Source: an uncultured Wohlfahrtiimonas sp.
GTDB lineage: Bacteria > Pseudomonadota > Gammaproteobacteria > Cardiobacteriales > Wohlfahrtiimonadaceae
Length of the DNA stretch: 64,000 nt
Direction of reading: 5' to 3'
NCBI GenBank assembly: GCA_947630895.1
Contig: CANRJJ010000001.1
Coordinates: 1 to 64,000, forward strand
In this document: positions 9,287-17,015 of the stretch, piece by piece
Layout of the letters: every line of letters starts with the position of its first letter
Position numbering within the stretch: position 1 is the first letter of the stretch
Position numbers and translations under genes: made by a program
Notes under the pieces: model-generated
What the model saw: only the letters and a program-made list of their open reading frames with translations
Told to the model about the DNA's origin: nothing
Database searches by the model: none

Positions 9287-9308
9287 CTCGAACCTACAGA
9301 TGTAAAAA

Positions 9309-9328
9309 AGCCCGCTGTTTAGCGGGCT
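9309..9328 (-). terminator. Element-borne terminator facing the tRNA att site
   Basis: Stem AGCCCGC/GCGGGCT with a 6-base loop. A run of six A on the plus strand becomes the U tract when read on the minus strand. It lies 14 bases outside the 14-base att copy, the same place as the terminator after the intact tRNA-Leu. It would have terminated the tRNA before element 2 inserted. Confidence 0.75.
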
Positions 9329-9342
9329 CTAGAGCTTTTATT

Positions 9343-9356
9343 TGGTACCGAAGGAG
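9343..9356 (-). other. attL of element 2 / junction with element 1 (tRNA-Leu 3' end copy)
   Basis: TGGTACCGAAGGAG is identical to the last 14 bases (with CCA) of tRNA-Leu at 39123-39136. The sequences diverge immediately beyond. The two copies bracket the whole prophage from the integrase to the region after the portal gene, as expected for attL and attR. Confidence 0.85.
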
Positions 9357-9451
9357 GGCCAATATACGCTACTCAGTAAACTTTTATAATACTAAAAAGC
9401 AGTATCAACAATGCTTTAGAGTATTATTTGATATTATAAAAGCCTGTCTAA

Positions 9452-9469
9452 TTGGAACAAATGTGGAAC
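9452..9469. repeat. GGAAC repeats, candidate integrase arm sites at the left end of element 2
   Basis: TTGGAAC at 9452-9458 and GTGGAAC at 9463-9469, 11 bases apart, immediately upstream of the integrase start at 9473. The same word is repeated three times at 39034-39063 near attR. Confidence 0.42.
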
Positions 9470-9472
9470 TAT

Positions 9473-10471
9473 ATGGGCTCTGTAACAAAAAGAGGTGAGA
9501 AGTTTTTAGCTCGTGCAAGAGTTACGCATAACTACATCACCAAGAATAAAGCTAAAACTTTTAACACTCAAGCTGAAGCATGGTCATGGATAGAGCGTAC
9601 TGAAAAAGATATGCGCCTAGGCGAACGTGAAGAAGTTGATGAAACCAAAACATTAAAAGATGCTTTGATACGTTACATGAAAGAAGTATCACCCACGAAA
9701 GAAAGCGTAGATTGGGAAATCACAAAGATCAAATCATATTTGAATCAAGATTATTGCCCTTTGCACTATCCTCTTGTCAAAATCACACCTCGTGTAATGC
9801 GCGAATGGCGCGATAAACGGGATGTATCCAACTCATCTAAAAATAGAGAAATGACATTATTCAGTGCTCTTTTTCAAACTTGCATTGAAGATTGGATGTG
9901 GATGCAAACAAATCCTGTACGTTCAATTCGCAGATTAAAAGAGCCAGAACATCGTGATCGTCGTTATGCTGATTATGAAATTGATCTTATTTTGAATAAT
10001 TTAGGCTTTGAAGAGAATAAAACCCCAACAACACAAAAAGGCGTGGTTGCAATTATATTTTTGATTGCACTTGAAACAGCAATGCGACAAGGTGAAATTG
10101 TGAATACGACTTGGAATAATATTTTTTTGAATGAAAAATACTTGAGAATCCCAAATTCTAAAAATGGTTATCGTCGCAATGTGCCACTTTCTCGTAGAGC
10201 CATTGAACTATTTGAAATGATGGAACCTAAAAAATCTGGTCCTGTTTTTGATATTACCGCAGATACAGTGAGCACAATGTTTAGAAGAGCTGTAGCACAA
10301 TGTGGAATTGTTGATTTAACTTTTCACGATACCAGGCATGAAGCATGCACCAGATTAGCAAGAAAATTAGATGTTTTAGACTTAGCGAAAATGACTGGCC
10401 ATCGTGATTTGAAATCATTGATGATTTACTACAATCCAACGGCATCAGAATTAGCAGATAGGTTGGGGTAG
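9473..10471 (+). CDS. int: Tyrosine-recombinase integrase of the P2-like prophage
   Basis: About 332 residues. Catalytic residues are visible: Arg in ETAMRQGE, the HDTRH box, the His of GHRD and the nucleophile Tyr in MIYYN near the C-terminus. The start at 9473 (MGSVTKRG) is chosen because it aligns with the start of the element 1 integrase; a frame start seven codons upstream exists, and neither has a strong ribosome site. It lies just inside attL and reads into the prophage. The candidate arm sites overlap its leader, so the integrase may repress itself. The convergent next gene starts one base after its stop. Confidence 0.93.
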   Translation: MGSVTKRGEKFLARARVTHNYITKNKAKTFNTQAEAWSWIERTEKDMRLGEREEVDETKTLKDALIRYMKEVSPTKESVDWEITKIKSYLNQDYCPLHYPLVKITPRVMREWRDKRDVSNSSKNREMTLFSALFQTCIEDWMWMQTNPVRSIRRLKEPEHRDRRYADYEIDLILNNLGFEENKTPTTQKGVVAIIFLIALETAMRQGEIVNTTWNNIFLNEKYLRIPNSKNGYRRNVPLSRRAIELFEMMEPKKSGPVFDITADTVSTMFRRAVAQCGIVDLTFHDTRHEACTRLARKLDVLDLAKMTGHRDLKSLMIYYNPTASELADRLG

Positions 10472-10885
10472 TTATTCATATGCAGAATATAGAGACAATC
10501 TATTATTTTTTTTAGGATCATAATTTTCTACAATTTTTCTTAACTCAGCATTTTTATAGCTACTAATTTCTTGTTGGAACTTTGCAACAACTTCTTTTTG
10601 AAACTTTTGATTTCTTTCATAAATAACTTTCTTTATAGCAAAAAGCTTTTGAACATCATCCATATTGTCACAAATTAATCCAATTGTTCTATATGCTAAA
10701 TAACTATTTTTATTAGTATAAGAATTATGGTAAAAAATCCTGTTTGGCCCGCGAATTTCAGTAATAGCGCCAAGATAGTCGCCAATAGAGCCGTTACTTT
10801 TAAAAATATGTTTACCAATAAACTCATCAGAATGAGTAAAAAAATAGTAATCATCTCTTAAATATTCATCTATATATTTGATCAT
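10472..10885 (-). CDS. Hypothetical accessory protein beside the integrase
   Basis: 137 residues, rich in Tyr, Asn and Lys. No signal peptide, membrane segment or recognisable motif; the C-terminal third is probably helical (QEISSYKNAELRKIVENYD). It is convergent with the integrase with no space between the stop codons, and AT-rich compared with the phage core. The spot next to int is a usual site for cargo such as defence or exclusion genes. Function unknown. Confidence 0.5.
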   Translation of the reverse strand: MIKYIDEYLRDDYYFFTHSDEFIGKHIFKSNGSIGDYLGAITEIRGPNRIFYHNSYTNKNSYLAYRTIGLICDNMDDVQKLFAIKKVIYERNQKFQKEVVAKFQQEISSYKNAELRKIVENYDPKKNNRLSLYSAYE

Positions 10886-10952
10886 ATTCCACTCAACTTT
10901 ATTTTTAATACATATATTTATATCAATATATAAGGCATTCTAATACAAAATT

Positions 10953-10970
10953 AAAGCCCTTTCGGGCTTT
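10953..10970. terminator. Bidirectional rho-independent terminator
   Basis: Stem AAAGCCC/GGGCTTT with loop TTTC, flanked by A and T runs on both sides. It ends the leftward early operon (last gene 10981-11352) and is about 67 bases upstream of the accessory gene start. Confidence 0.8.
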
Positions 10971-10980
10971 TTAATGTTTA

Positions 10981-11352
10981 TTACTTAACTCGTTCCAAAT
11001 ACACCTTAACCATTCGCATTGGATTTTTATATAGTTGATCAATATATCGATCAGCTTCAGAGTTTGAATAACATGGCCAATTAATATCTACCAATGAATG
11101 ATTGGCTTTTACTTTGGCTCTTACAGTCACTTTTCCATTAGTAAATAACTTTGAAACATTTAAGATTTCAGCTTTATTAATAGTTTGCTGCTCAATTGGC
11201 GTTGGCTCTATACCAATTCTTTTAGCGCGTCGCTTAGTATAATCAGCGCGATAACATATTAAACATTTATTGTTGTAACCATCCTTATTGTTTTTACTTC
11301 TATAAAAATCAGCGAATGGTTTCTGTTGTTGGCAACCCTTACAAATTTTCAT
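10981..11352 (-). CDS. Phage zinc-finger protein
   Basis: 123 residues from the chosen start. An N-terminal zinc ribbon has two Cys pairs (KICKGC and KCLIC around residues 3-30, with FADFYRSKNNKDGY between), a layout common in phage endonuclease-related and HNH-linked proteins. There is no HNH motif after it. The start at 11352 is supported by AAAGGAA upstream and by the stop of the preceding gene at 11354. Last gene of the leftward early operon; function uncertain. Confidence 0.6.
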   Translation of the reverse strand: MKICKGCQQQKPFADFYRSKNNKDGYNNKCLICYRADYTKRRAKRIGIEPTPIEQQTINKAEILNVSKLFTNGKVTVRAKVKANHSLVDINWPCYSNSEADRYIDQLYKNPMRMVKVYLERVK

Positions 11353-11353
11353 A

Positions 11354-11605
11354 TTATTTATTCCTTTTCTCTTCCAACATATCAATCAAAACACCTTTGT
11401 TATAAGCATCCATCAAGCCCATTCTGGTAAATTGATCGATCGGTTGTACCCCACTTAAACTGACTTTTTGCACGTTATAAAGCCATTGGCCATCCCAACT
11501 TTTGGTTTTGTTTCGTGTGAGTAAATAGCCATTTTCCTGAAGCAATCTTTTGATTGGATTATTGATGATGTACGATGTTTTATCGCGTTTATCTGCCATG
11601 CTCAT
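11354..11605 (-). CDS. Small phage protein of unknown function
   Basis: 83 residues, soluble, with a possible winged-helix look (NPIKRLLQENGYLLTRNKTKSWDGQWLYNVQKV). Its start overlaps the preceding stop as TAATG and follows GGGGAGAAAA. Phage early operon member. Not recognised. Confidence 0.5.
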   Translation of the reverse strand: MSMADKRDKTSYIINNPIKRLLQENGYLLTRNKTKSWDGQWLYNVQKVSLSGVQPIDQFTRMGLMDAYNKGVLIDMLEEKRNK

Positions 11606-11721
11606 TATATTTTTCTCCCCAATTCCAAATGTTGTTTAACTGCTTCCAAGTGCGCCAATTCAAAAGTTTGTGCAGCTATGACATATTCATAGCTACCCAA
11701 TTTAATCGTGAAGTTTTCCAT
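11605..11721 (-). CDS. Very small phage protein (38 residues)
   Basis: A short frame starting MENFTIKLGSYEYVIAAQ. It is linked to both neighbours by overlapping stop/start codons, which is the best evidence that it is translated. Function unknown. Confidence 0.5.
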   Translation of the reverse strand: MENFTIKLGSYEYVIAAQTFELAHLEAVKQHLELGRKI

Positions 11722-11912
11722 TAAGCATTCCTCATTGCTTTGAGCTTATTTAACTGCTGCTTAGTTTTGTTAATTTCATCAATTGTTAATTTGTAATCTT
11801 TGGATTGGATGTTGCGAGTATCAAATAATTGAAAACGTTTCTTTTCAAGATAAGCTAGCAAACGCTGAACTCCTGCAATACGCTCATTGATTAATAATTT
11901 ATCCATAATCAA
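11721..11912 (-). CDS. Small coiled-coil phage protein
   Basis: 63 residues, highly charged and helical (RIAGVQRLLAYLEKKRFQLF, then DEINKTKQQLNKLKAM), suggesting a coiled coil. Overlaps the AlpA-like gene by 4 bases upstream (ATGA-type) and the 38-residue gene downstream. Function unknown. Confidence 0.5.
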   Translation of the reverse strand: MIMDKLLINERIAGVQRLLAYLEKKRFQLFDTRNIQSKDYKLTIDEINKTKQQLNKLKAMRNA

Positions 11913-12094
11913 ATCTCCTTCCTGGTATCAAAATACTTCAACAAATCTGAGTGTTTCCAACGTGGTGCACCTTTTGGCACAAGCTTGATTGGCTTTGGGA
12001 ACTCAGGCTGTGTGATGATGTAACGTTTTGTGTGCGACAAGGAATAACCCACCAAATCCGCAATATCTTTAATGCTTAATAGTTTTTCGTTCAT
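11909..12094 (-). CDS. AlpA-family regulator / excision factor of the prophage
   Basis: 61 residues with the AlpA pattern: LLSIKDIADLVGYSLSHTKRYI (HTH), PEFPKPIKL, then GAPRWKHSDLLKYF. AlpA-family proteins activate excision or act as Cox/Xis-like factors. It is encoded 2 bases after the primase-helicase stop, as in element 1 where AlpA also follows the helicase. Confidence 0.82.
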   Translation of the reverse strand: MNEKLLSIKDIADLVGYSLSHTKRYIITQPEFPKPIKLVPKGAPRWKHSDLLKYFDTRKEI

Positions 12095-12096
12095 AA

Positions 12097-14736
12097 TTAA
12101 GACCCTGTTTTCAAATTAGGTTTACGCGCCAAAAAGTAACAGCGCAGCGTTTTAAATGGTTTCTGCCCTTGCTGTAAAAGCTTCGCATCGTCATATTTCG
12201 AGTTCACATTCTTGTTATGCTCTAAGTATTTGTAACGAATAGAATTTGGCAGTAGTTTTTTAATGGTTTTCATGTCGTCCAATGGCTGTTTCAACTCACC
12301 ACAAAGCGAATAAAATTGGTTTAAATTCAGTGCAATGTAATCATCATGGCGCGAATGATTAACCTGGAAACCTTGAGATTCCAAATAATCAAATGCATCC
12401 CAAAATTGCTCTAAGCTTGGATGATCTTGCTTCAATTCCACTTGGCGTTCAGATGCGATTCTGCAAATATAATTGCGTGTATCTATGATCAAATTTTCTG
12501 GAATATCAATGATCATTGCCAATGCATCTAACAATGACAACATCAATCCATGCGTTAATCCAATTCGTGTCACATTCATATCAGGTAGAGCCATAATGCG
12601 TGCTTCGTACTCTTTGAACACTTCTTCTAATTTGTTTAACACTTCATTTTCATGCTTGAGTACTTCCAATAGAAAACCTGAACAATCCGCCATATCCATT
12701 GTTTCCAATCGATGTGCTTTTTCACGTCGTGCAGGTGTATGGCGTGAAGTGTCAAAATGGATGTAAACCAAGCGCTGCAACAATGCCAATTGGTTATCAC
12801 GCGAGCCTTCAGTAATGGCGCGCTCATTTTGTGAAAGCACCAATGCAGAACGGAACTTAGGCATGTGTGTTTTGTTACCCATATTCTTTTGACCAGTTGT
12901 GCGTAAGTAACCACCATCAAACAACGTTTTTAAATCTTCAAGATTAAAGCCTTCACATTCAATCATGACTGTTGGCAAGTTGCCCACTTGTGCCAATGTT
13001 CTTAAGTAACCAACCTTTGAACCATTGTTTGGGTTCTGCCCTTCATAATCCGCACGGCCAAGAATCTTCCACAAGAAACGCAATAATGAAGATTTACCCG
13101 CATTGGCATCACCTGTTAATTCCAAAAATGGATAAGATCCAAACTTTGCACGAATCTGTTCAGCAAACAAAGCACCAAGCCAATAAGCCAAAGCAGTAAT
13201 CCCTTTCACGCCATAAACATCAAAGTAATCTTCAGCCCATGTGTTTTGGTATTCCATTGCAGGATTAAACTTATCCATATCAAATGTGCTTTTCACATAG
13301 ATATTCTTTGGCAGCTCAAAATACTCTTCAGAGTTAATCTTAAAAACTTGGCCATTCTTCACAGCAAAATTCTTAAAAATATAAGCATTCACTTCATTGG
13401 CATAACCAAAGAAATCGATTGTTTGCACATCACGCAATGATTCAGCCTTCATTGAGTAAATGTTTTCTAAGTGCTTTGTTTCACCTGTAAAAATTGCACC
13501 TGTGACTGTGTTCATAATGCGCGCTTTAAACTCACTCGCACTGGCTAAGTGCTTAGTGCTGAATGCATCTTTATTTTGAGATTTATTGGTTTTGACGTTT
13601 AAAAAGTAATACTTTTCATTCGTGCCAATCTCTTGCTGAGCGTACAGAAAATCAATGGTACAGTTGGCGATCTGTGTCACGGTACAAGCTGATTTAAATG
13701 AATCAACCGCTTCGCCATCTTCATTTTCTTCCTTACCCTTGTTCATGGCTTCAGCATCTACTTTGATCCAATAAGTTTTTTGGCCAAACTCCAAAAAGAA
13801 CTGATTGAAGCTATTGCGCTCATACATTAATTGAGCTTTATCCAATGGTGATTTAGCCGTGAGTAATGCACCGTTATAAAAATAACGCTCCATATCTTCA
13901 GGTTTAAAACGATCATATAAATGTTGATCATTCCAATCTTCATCACTGCCCGTTAAAGCAACTTTAATGTCACGAAAACCAATTTCACGCGCCTTTTCCA
14001 CAAACTTTAAACAAGCTCTACGGCCCACAATGTCATTGTCTAAAGCAATCACCAATTCCAAATTTGGCTTTTGATGAAAAATAGTTTTTAAAGTATCTTC
14101 AGGAAAGTTATTGGCACTCATTGCACTGATGGCATGAAAACCATGATGCAATAAAGCGATTGCATCAAATATGCCTTCCACCACCCACAATTGCTTAACC
14201 TTAGTCACATCTAAATCAGGTGCTTGCCAAGCCAATCCCTTATATGAATAACCTGGTTTAAATCTTGCTTTTTGTTCAAAGCTTTCTAAGTTTTCAATTA
14301 AGCGTTCCCAAAAGCCATCACCAGGCATATTGAAACGCACCGTTGGTGTTGTCGCTTTTGTTGTAAAATCTGTGTATGATTCTTGTGAAAAGCTATTCAC
14401 TAATGTTGTATTAAAGCCCCTTGCTTCCCTCAAGTATGCTTTAGCAATTGCACGTGAATCAGTTTCCATTTCCTTTGCATAACGCTTAGAAAAGTTGTCA
14501 AACACATCTGGATACTGTTCTCGTGCTGATATTTCATAACCACATGAGTTGGCTTTATCACACTGAATCTTCCAAGGATTATCAGCAAAGATCCATAATG
14601 ATCTTTTACCACAACTTGGGCATGTACCCTTTTTATAGCGTTCAGCATGTGATCTTGGTTGTGGCTCTGCACCTGTTTCAGCAACAAAGCGACGAATGAT
14701 TTCATCACGCTGATTACGTTCCATTTCTTTAAACAT
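12097..14736 (-). CDS. P4-alpha-like primase-helicase (zinc finger, TOPRIM, DUF927-type ATPase)
   Basis: 879 residues, the replication initiator of the prophage. An N-terminal zinc finger (CPSCG near 38, paired with CDKANSC near 60) precedes a TOPRIM domain (acidic VVEGIFDAIALL near 185 and ALDNDIVGRR near 230). A linker leads to the helicase with P-loop GDANAGKSS near 555, a Walker-B-like LPTVMIECEG and LLQRLVYIHFD. This fusion corresponds to phage P4 alpha rather than to the P2 rolling-circle protein A, which is absent. It overlaps the thioredoxin-like gene by 8 bases. The C-terminal two thirds match the helicase of element 1. Confidence 0.88.
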   Translation of the reverse strand: MFKEMERNQRDEIIRRFVAETGAEPQPRSHAERYKKGTCPSCGKRSLWIFADNPWKIQCDKANSCGYEISAREQYPDVFDNFSKRYAKEMETDSRAIAKAYLREARGFNTTLVNSFSQESYTDFTTKATTPTVRFNMPGDGFWERLIENLESFEQKARFKPGYSYKGLAWQAPDLDVTKVKQLWVVEGIFDAIALLHHGFHAISAMSANNFPEDTLKTIFHQKPNLELVIALDNDIVGRRACLKFVEKAREIGFRDIKVALTGSDEDWNDQHLYDRFKPEDMERYFYNGALLTAKSPLDKAQLMYERNSFNQFFLEFGQKTYWIKVDAEAMNKGKEENEDGEAVDSFKSACTVTQIANCTIDFLYAQQEIGTNEKYYFLNVKTNKSQNKDAFSTKHLASASEFKARIMNTVTGAIFTGETKHLENIYSMKAESLRDVQTIDFFGYANEVNAYIFKNFAVKNGQVFKINSEEYFELPKNIYVKSTFDMDKFNPAMEYQNTWAEDYFDVYGVKGITALAYWLGALFAEQIRAKFGSYPFLELTGDANAGKSSLLRFLWKILGRADYEGQNPNNGSKVGYLRTLAQVGNLPTVMIECEGFNLEDLKTLFDGGYLRTTGQKNMGNKTHMPKFRSALVLSQNERAITEGSRDNQLALLQRLVYIHFDTSRHTPARREKAHRLETMDMADCSGFLLEVLKHENEVLNKLEEVFKEYEARIMALPDMNVTRIGLTHGLMLSLLDALAMIIDIPENLIIDTRNYICRIASERQVELKQDHPSLEQFWDAFDYLESQGFQVNHSRHDDYIALNLNQFYSLCGELKQPLDDMKTIKKLLPNSIRYKYLEHNKNVNSKYDDAKLLQQGQKPFKTLRCYFLARKPNLKTGS

Positions 14737-15058
14737 ATTGACCCCAATTTGTTATAAATCTTTCAAATTGCGTAAACCCACAGCCCCTATTCACTTCCTG
14801 CTTTTTAGAAAACACAACAAAAGAAGGGGCAACCACAATGTTGAAGCGGTGCGCCAATTGTTTACCTGTGCTGTTCGGGCTGATGTCGATGTGAACACAT
14901 GCAATATGTGTGTGCTTTTTGCTGAGTTCATCCAACATGTGCAACATCTTTTTAGAAGATGCACAGTGTTTATTCGTGAACAAAATGATGCTTGGCTCAT
15001 TATCTGTGATGTTTTTGAGCGTTAAGCCATTAGTGACTTTAATTACATTACTAGTCAT
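14729..15058 (-). CDS. Thioredoxin-fold protein with a CASS active-site motif
   Basis: 109 residues. The fold is readable as beta strand PSIILFTNKHC, helix, strand IACVHIDIS, then the cis-proline loop VVAPSFVVF and a final helix. The usual CGPC is CASS, so only the first cysteine remains (monothiol CxxS type). A good ribosome site (GAGGTG) precedes the ATG. Being inserted between early genes and the primase-helicase suggests a replication or redox role; T7 uses host thioredoxin as a polymerase factor, but no such link is shown here. Confidence 0.7.
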   Translation of the reverse strand: MTSNVIKVTNGLTLKNITDNEPSIILFTNKHCASSKKMLHMLDELSKKHTHIACVHIDISPNSTGKQLAHRFNIVVAPSFVVFSKKQEVNRGCGFTQFERFITNWGQYV

Positions 15059-15410
15059 TATTCACCTCTTCTTCAATCAATCCTTTTTTAGTGCCATATA
15101 TGTAATCACCTCGTTCTTTTTTACGTACAGCCATAGATTTATTGGATGATTCAACAGCTTTGCTAAGTGCATGGTGGAAGCGTTTCATCTTTTCACTGAA
15201 CGATTCATCAGATTCATGAGAAAACAAAACTGTCTCATGAATTATCTTGGGAGCTGTACGATTGAGAGGTGGGCTAATTTCATATAAGTAAATACGGGCG
15301 AAACCTGCATTTATGCTTGAATGCAACCAATGCATATCTTTATCAATTAATACGTCAAAAATTGATGCCATTCTTGCAAGACGTTGTTGTGTGAATACAT
15401 TTCTAGCCAT
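15051..15410 (-). CDS. Early-operon phage protein of unknown function
   Basis: 119 residues, soluble and charged, starting MARNVFTQQRLARMASIFDV after AAAAGGAGCG. Overlaps neighbours by 8 bases on each side. No recognised family; the conserved-looking core is FARIYLYEISPPLNR. Confidence 0.5.
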   Translation of the reverse strand: MARNVFTQQRLARMASIFDVLIDKDMHWLHSSINAGFARIYLYEISPPLNRTAPKIIHETVLFSHESDESFSEKMKRFHHALSKAVESSNKSMAVRKKERGDYIYGTKKGLIEEEVNND

Positions 15411-15732
15411 GTCTGCGCTCCTTTTGAATTAATGCGTTGGTTTCAACTGCTTTCTTTAATAAACGAATGGTTAGTTTCTGACTGGCAACTTTGTCTGCTG
15501 CTTCGTAGTAGTCATGGCGTAAACTCTCCAATGTTTCTAAGCGTTGCTCTTTACTCATGAATTCAGCATTTTTAGAAATCTCTTTCATTTCAATTGCTTT
15601 ACTGCTGAAGAGTTGAGTCAAAGACTGCCCTTTTGAATGTTTAGCAATGAATCGAAAAGCGTTATAAGCTTCATCCAACTGCTGTAATAATTCTTTTTTG
15701 GGTAAAAAAATCCCCTGACTAATAAAAGCCAT
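15403..15732 (-). CDS. Early-operon phage protein of unknown function, largely helical
   Basis: 109 residues, mostly predicted helix (KKELLQQLDEAYNAFRFIAK; EQRLETLESLRHDYYEAADK). Start supported by AAGGAGAT. Coupled to the gene at 15051. No family recognised. Confidence 0.5.
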   Translation of the reverse strand: MAFISQGIFLPKKELLQQLDEAYNAFRFIAKHSKGQSLTQLFSSKAIEMKEISKNAEFMSKEQRLETLESLRHDYYEAADKVASQKLTIRLLKKAVETNALIQKERRHG

Positions 15733-15752
15733 AATCTATCTCCTTGATTTAA

Positions 15753-15950
15753 TTAATTATCGTTTTTAGCTTTTGTTTCTACTAAAAAGTGCGAGAGTGT
15801 TTCATGCGTAACAAATGTTGAAGAGCAAAAGATGTTTGAACATTGATAACGTTTTTCTCGTGTGTTATCCGTTAGCACTCTTGAAATTATTGTTCTAGCT
15901 TTTCTGCCACATTTAGGACAACTAAACGAATGAGGTGTTCTTCTGTGCAT
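15753..15950 (-). CDS. ogr: Ogr/Delta-type zinc-finger activator of late transcription
   Basis: 65 residues with the Ogr pattern: CPKCG, then RTIISRVLTDNTREKRYQC, CSNIFC, STFVTHETLSHF. P2 Ogr and P4 Delta bind upstream of late promoters and recruit RNA polymerase through its alpha subunit. The start is placed at 15950 because GGAGG lies 5 bases upstream, although the frame is open for eight more codons to 15974. In P2 ogr lies after gene D; here it sits in the early operon after the RHH regulator, which would make late expression follow directly from lifting early repression. A palindrome between late genes O and P is its likely target. Confidence 0.85.
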   Translation of the reverse strand: MHRRTPHSFSCPKCGRKARTIISRVLTDNTREKRYQCSNIFCSSTFVTHETLSHFLVETKAKNDN

Positions 15951-15970
15951 TTTTCCTCCATTCATTTGTT

Positions 15971-16138
15971 TCATTGTGAATACGCATTTAAAGATTTAAT
16001 TAAGAGTGCATAAGCAACTGTTGCTACTGGCTTACCCTCCTTTCTTGCTAACCTTTTCAATCGGTTATGCTCTTCTTTTGTGACTCTTAATCTTAAAGAT
16101 TCGGAGCGCGAGAGCTGTGTAATGATTGTATTTTCCAT
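15971..16138 (-). CDS. Small ribbon-helix-helix regulator of the prophage
   Basis: 55 residues. SESLRLRVTKEEHNRLKRLARKEGKPVATVAYALLIKSL fits the strand-helix-helix pattern of RHH repressors. First gene of the leftward early operon; its stop overlaps the following gene start as ATGA. Directly upstream lies a tandem array of 12-base repeats, the usual kind of target for RHH dimers, so it probably controls its own operon. Confidence 0.75.
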   Translation of the reverse strand: MENTIITQLSRSESLRLRVTKEEHNRLKRLARKEGKPVATVAYALLIKSLNAYSQ

Positions 16139-16293
16139 TAATCCGCCTTAGAATGACCCTACAAATGACTACATTTCTGACTACTTAAATGACTACGATT
16201 AATATGTTACAAATCAAACGTAAGTTAGTCAAGACAAAACTCACGATTATTTTGTTTTAAAGTAAAACACACCAAACGTAAATAGGTAAATAT
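16139..16293. promoter_or_regulatory. Divergent early operator with tandem 12-base repeats
   Basis: Between the RHH gene (minus) and the CI-like gene (plus). ATGACTAC occurs at 16165 and 16189, CTGACTAC at 16177, and a weaker ATGACCCT at 16153: four direct repeats with an exact 12-base period. The array lies 15-58 bases upstream of the RHH start codon. A second AT-rich stretch closer to the CI gene (16250-16293) should hold its promoter. Confidence 0.7.
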
Positions 16294-16995
16294 ATGATTG
16301 ATATAGGCTTGAGATTAAAAGAATCTCGGATAGCATTAAAAATGACTCAAAAAGAGTTCTCTGCAGTAGCTGGTGTTAGCGATGCTGCACAAGTCAATTA
16401 TGAGAAAGGTGAGCGTAAACCAGATACTCAATATTTAAGTAATATTGCTAAATTGGGCTGTGATATCCAATATATTGTTACTGGTGTTAAATCTGATAAT
16501 CCTGATCCTATCGTTTATGACAATGCAGGCAATTTAGTAGATTTAGATGAATTCTGCTTTGTTCCTCGTTATGACGTTTGTGCCAGTGCTGGTAATGGAT
16601 CAGCAATCAACGCTGAAACTTATGTATTTAGCATGGCATACCGTAAATATTGGGTAGAAAAATACCTTCAGGTTAATTATAAAAACCTGATTGCTATTAC
16701 AGCGCGTGGTGATTCCATGATTGGCTTAATTGAAGATCGTGATGTGATGCTAATTGATACAGCCAATAAGCTCTATACAGATGGTATTTATGTATTAAGA
16801 CTTAATGATGATTTGATCGTTAAAAGCGTGCAAAAATTACCGAATAATATCATTGAAATTTCAAGTAGCAATCCAATATACAAGCCATTTCAAATTGATA
16901 TGAATAATCCACCTAATGACTTTGAAATAATTGGTGCTGTGGTACATACTGAGCCAGGTACATTATTAAGAAATAGAAGAGTAATTAGAGATTAA
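16294..16995 (+). CDS. CI/LexA-type prophage repressor with S24 autoprotease
   Basis: 233 residues. HTH of the XRE type at 5-60 (MTQKEFSAVAGVSDAAQVNY), a linker, then an S24 peptidase domain: nucleophile Ser in ARGDSM (about residue 145) and general-base Lys in DLIVKSVQ (about 190). Such repressors cleave themselves on RecA stimulation, giving SOS induction. It keeps the lysogenic state and is divergent from the early operon. Its first 60 residues resemble the short repressor of element 1. Confidence 0.92.
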   Translation: MIDIGLRLKESRIALKMTQKEFSAVAGVSDAAQVNYEKGERKPDTQYLSNIAKLGCDIQYIVTGVKSDNPDPIVYDNAGNLVDLDEFCFVPRYDVCASAGNGSAINAETYVFSMAYRKYWVEKYLQVNYKNLIAITARGDSMIGLIEDRDVMLIDTANKLYTDGIYVLRLNDDLIVKSVQKLPNNIIEISSSNPIYKPFQIDMNNPPNDFEIIGAVVHTEPGTLLRNRRVIRD

Positions 16996-17015
16996 AAACC
17001 ATAAAAGGAGGATTT

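Noticed and set aside
9268-9498. An open frame crossing the att junction
   Set aside because: It runs through a terminator hairpin, the tRNA copy and the arm sites and has no ribosome site or family resemblance.
12473-13440. Plus-strand open frames inside the primase-helicase gene
   Set aside because: They are antisense shadows of a well-conserved gene and have no ribosome sites.
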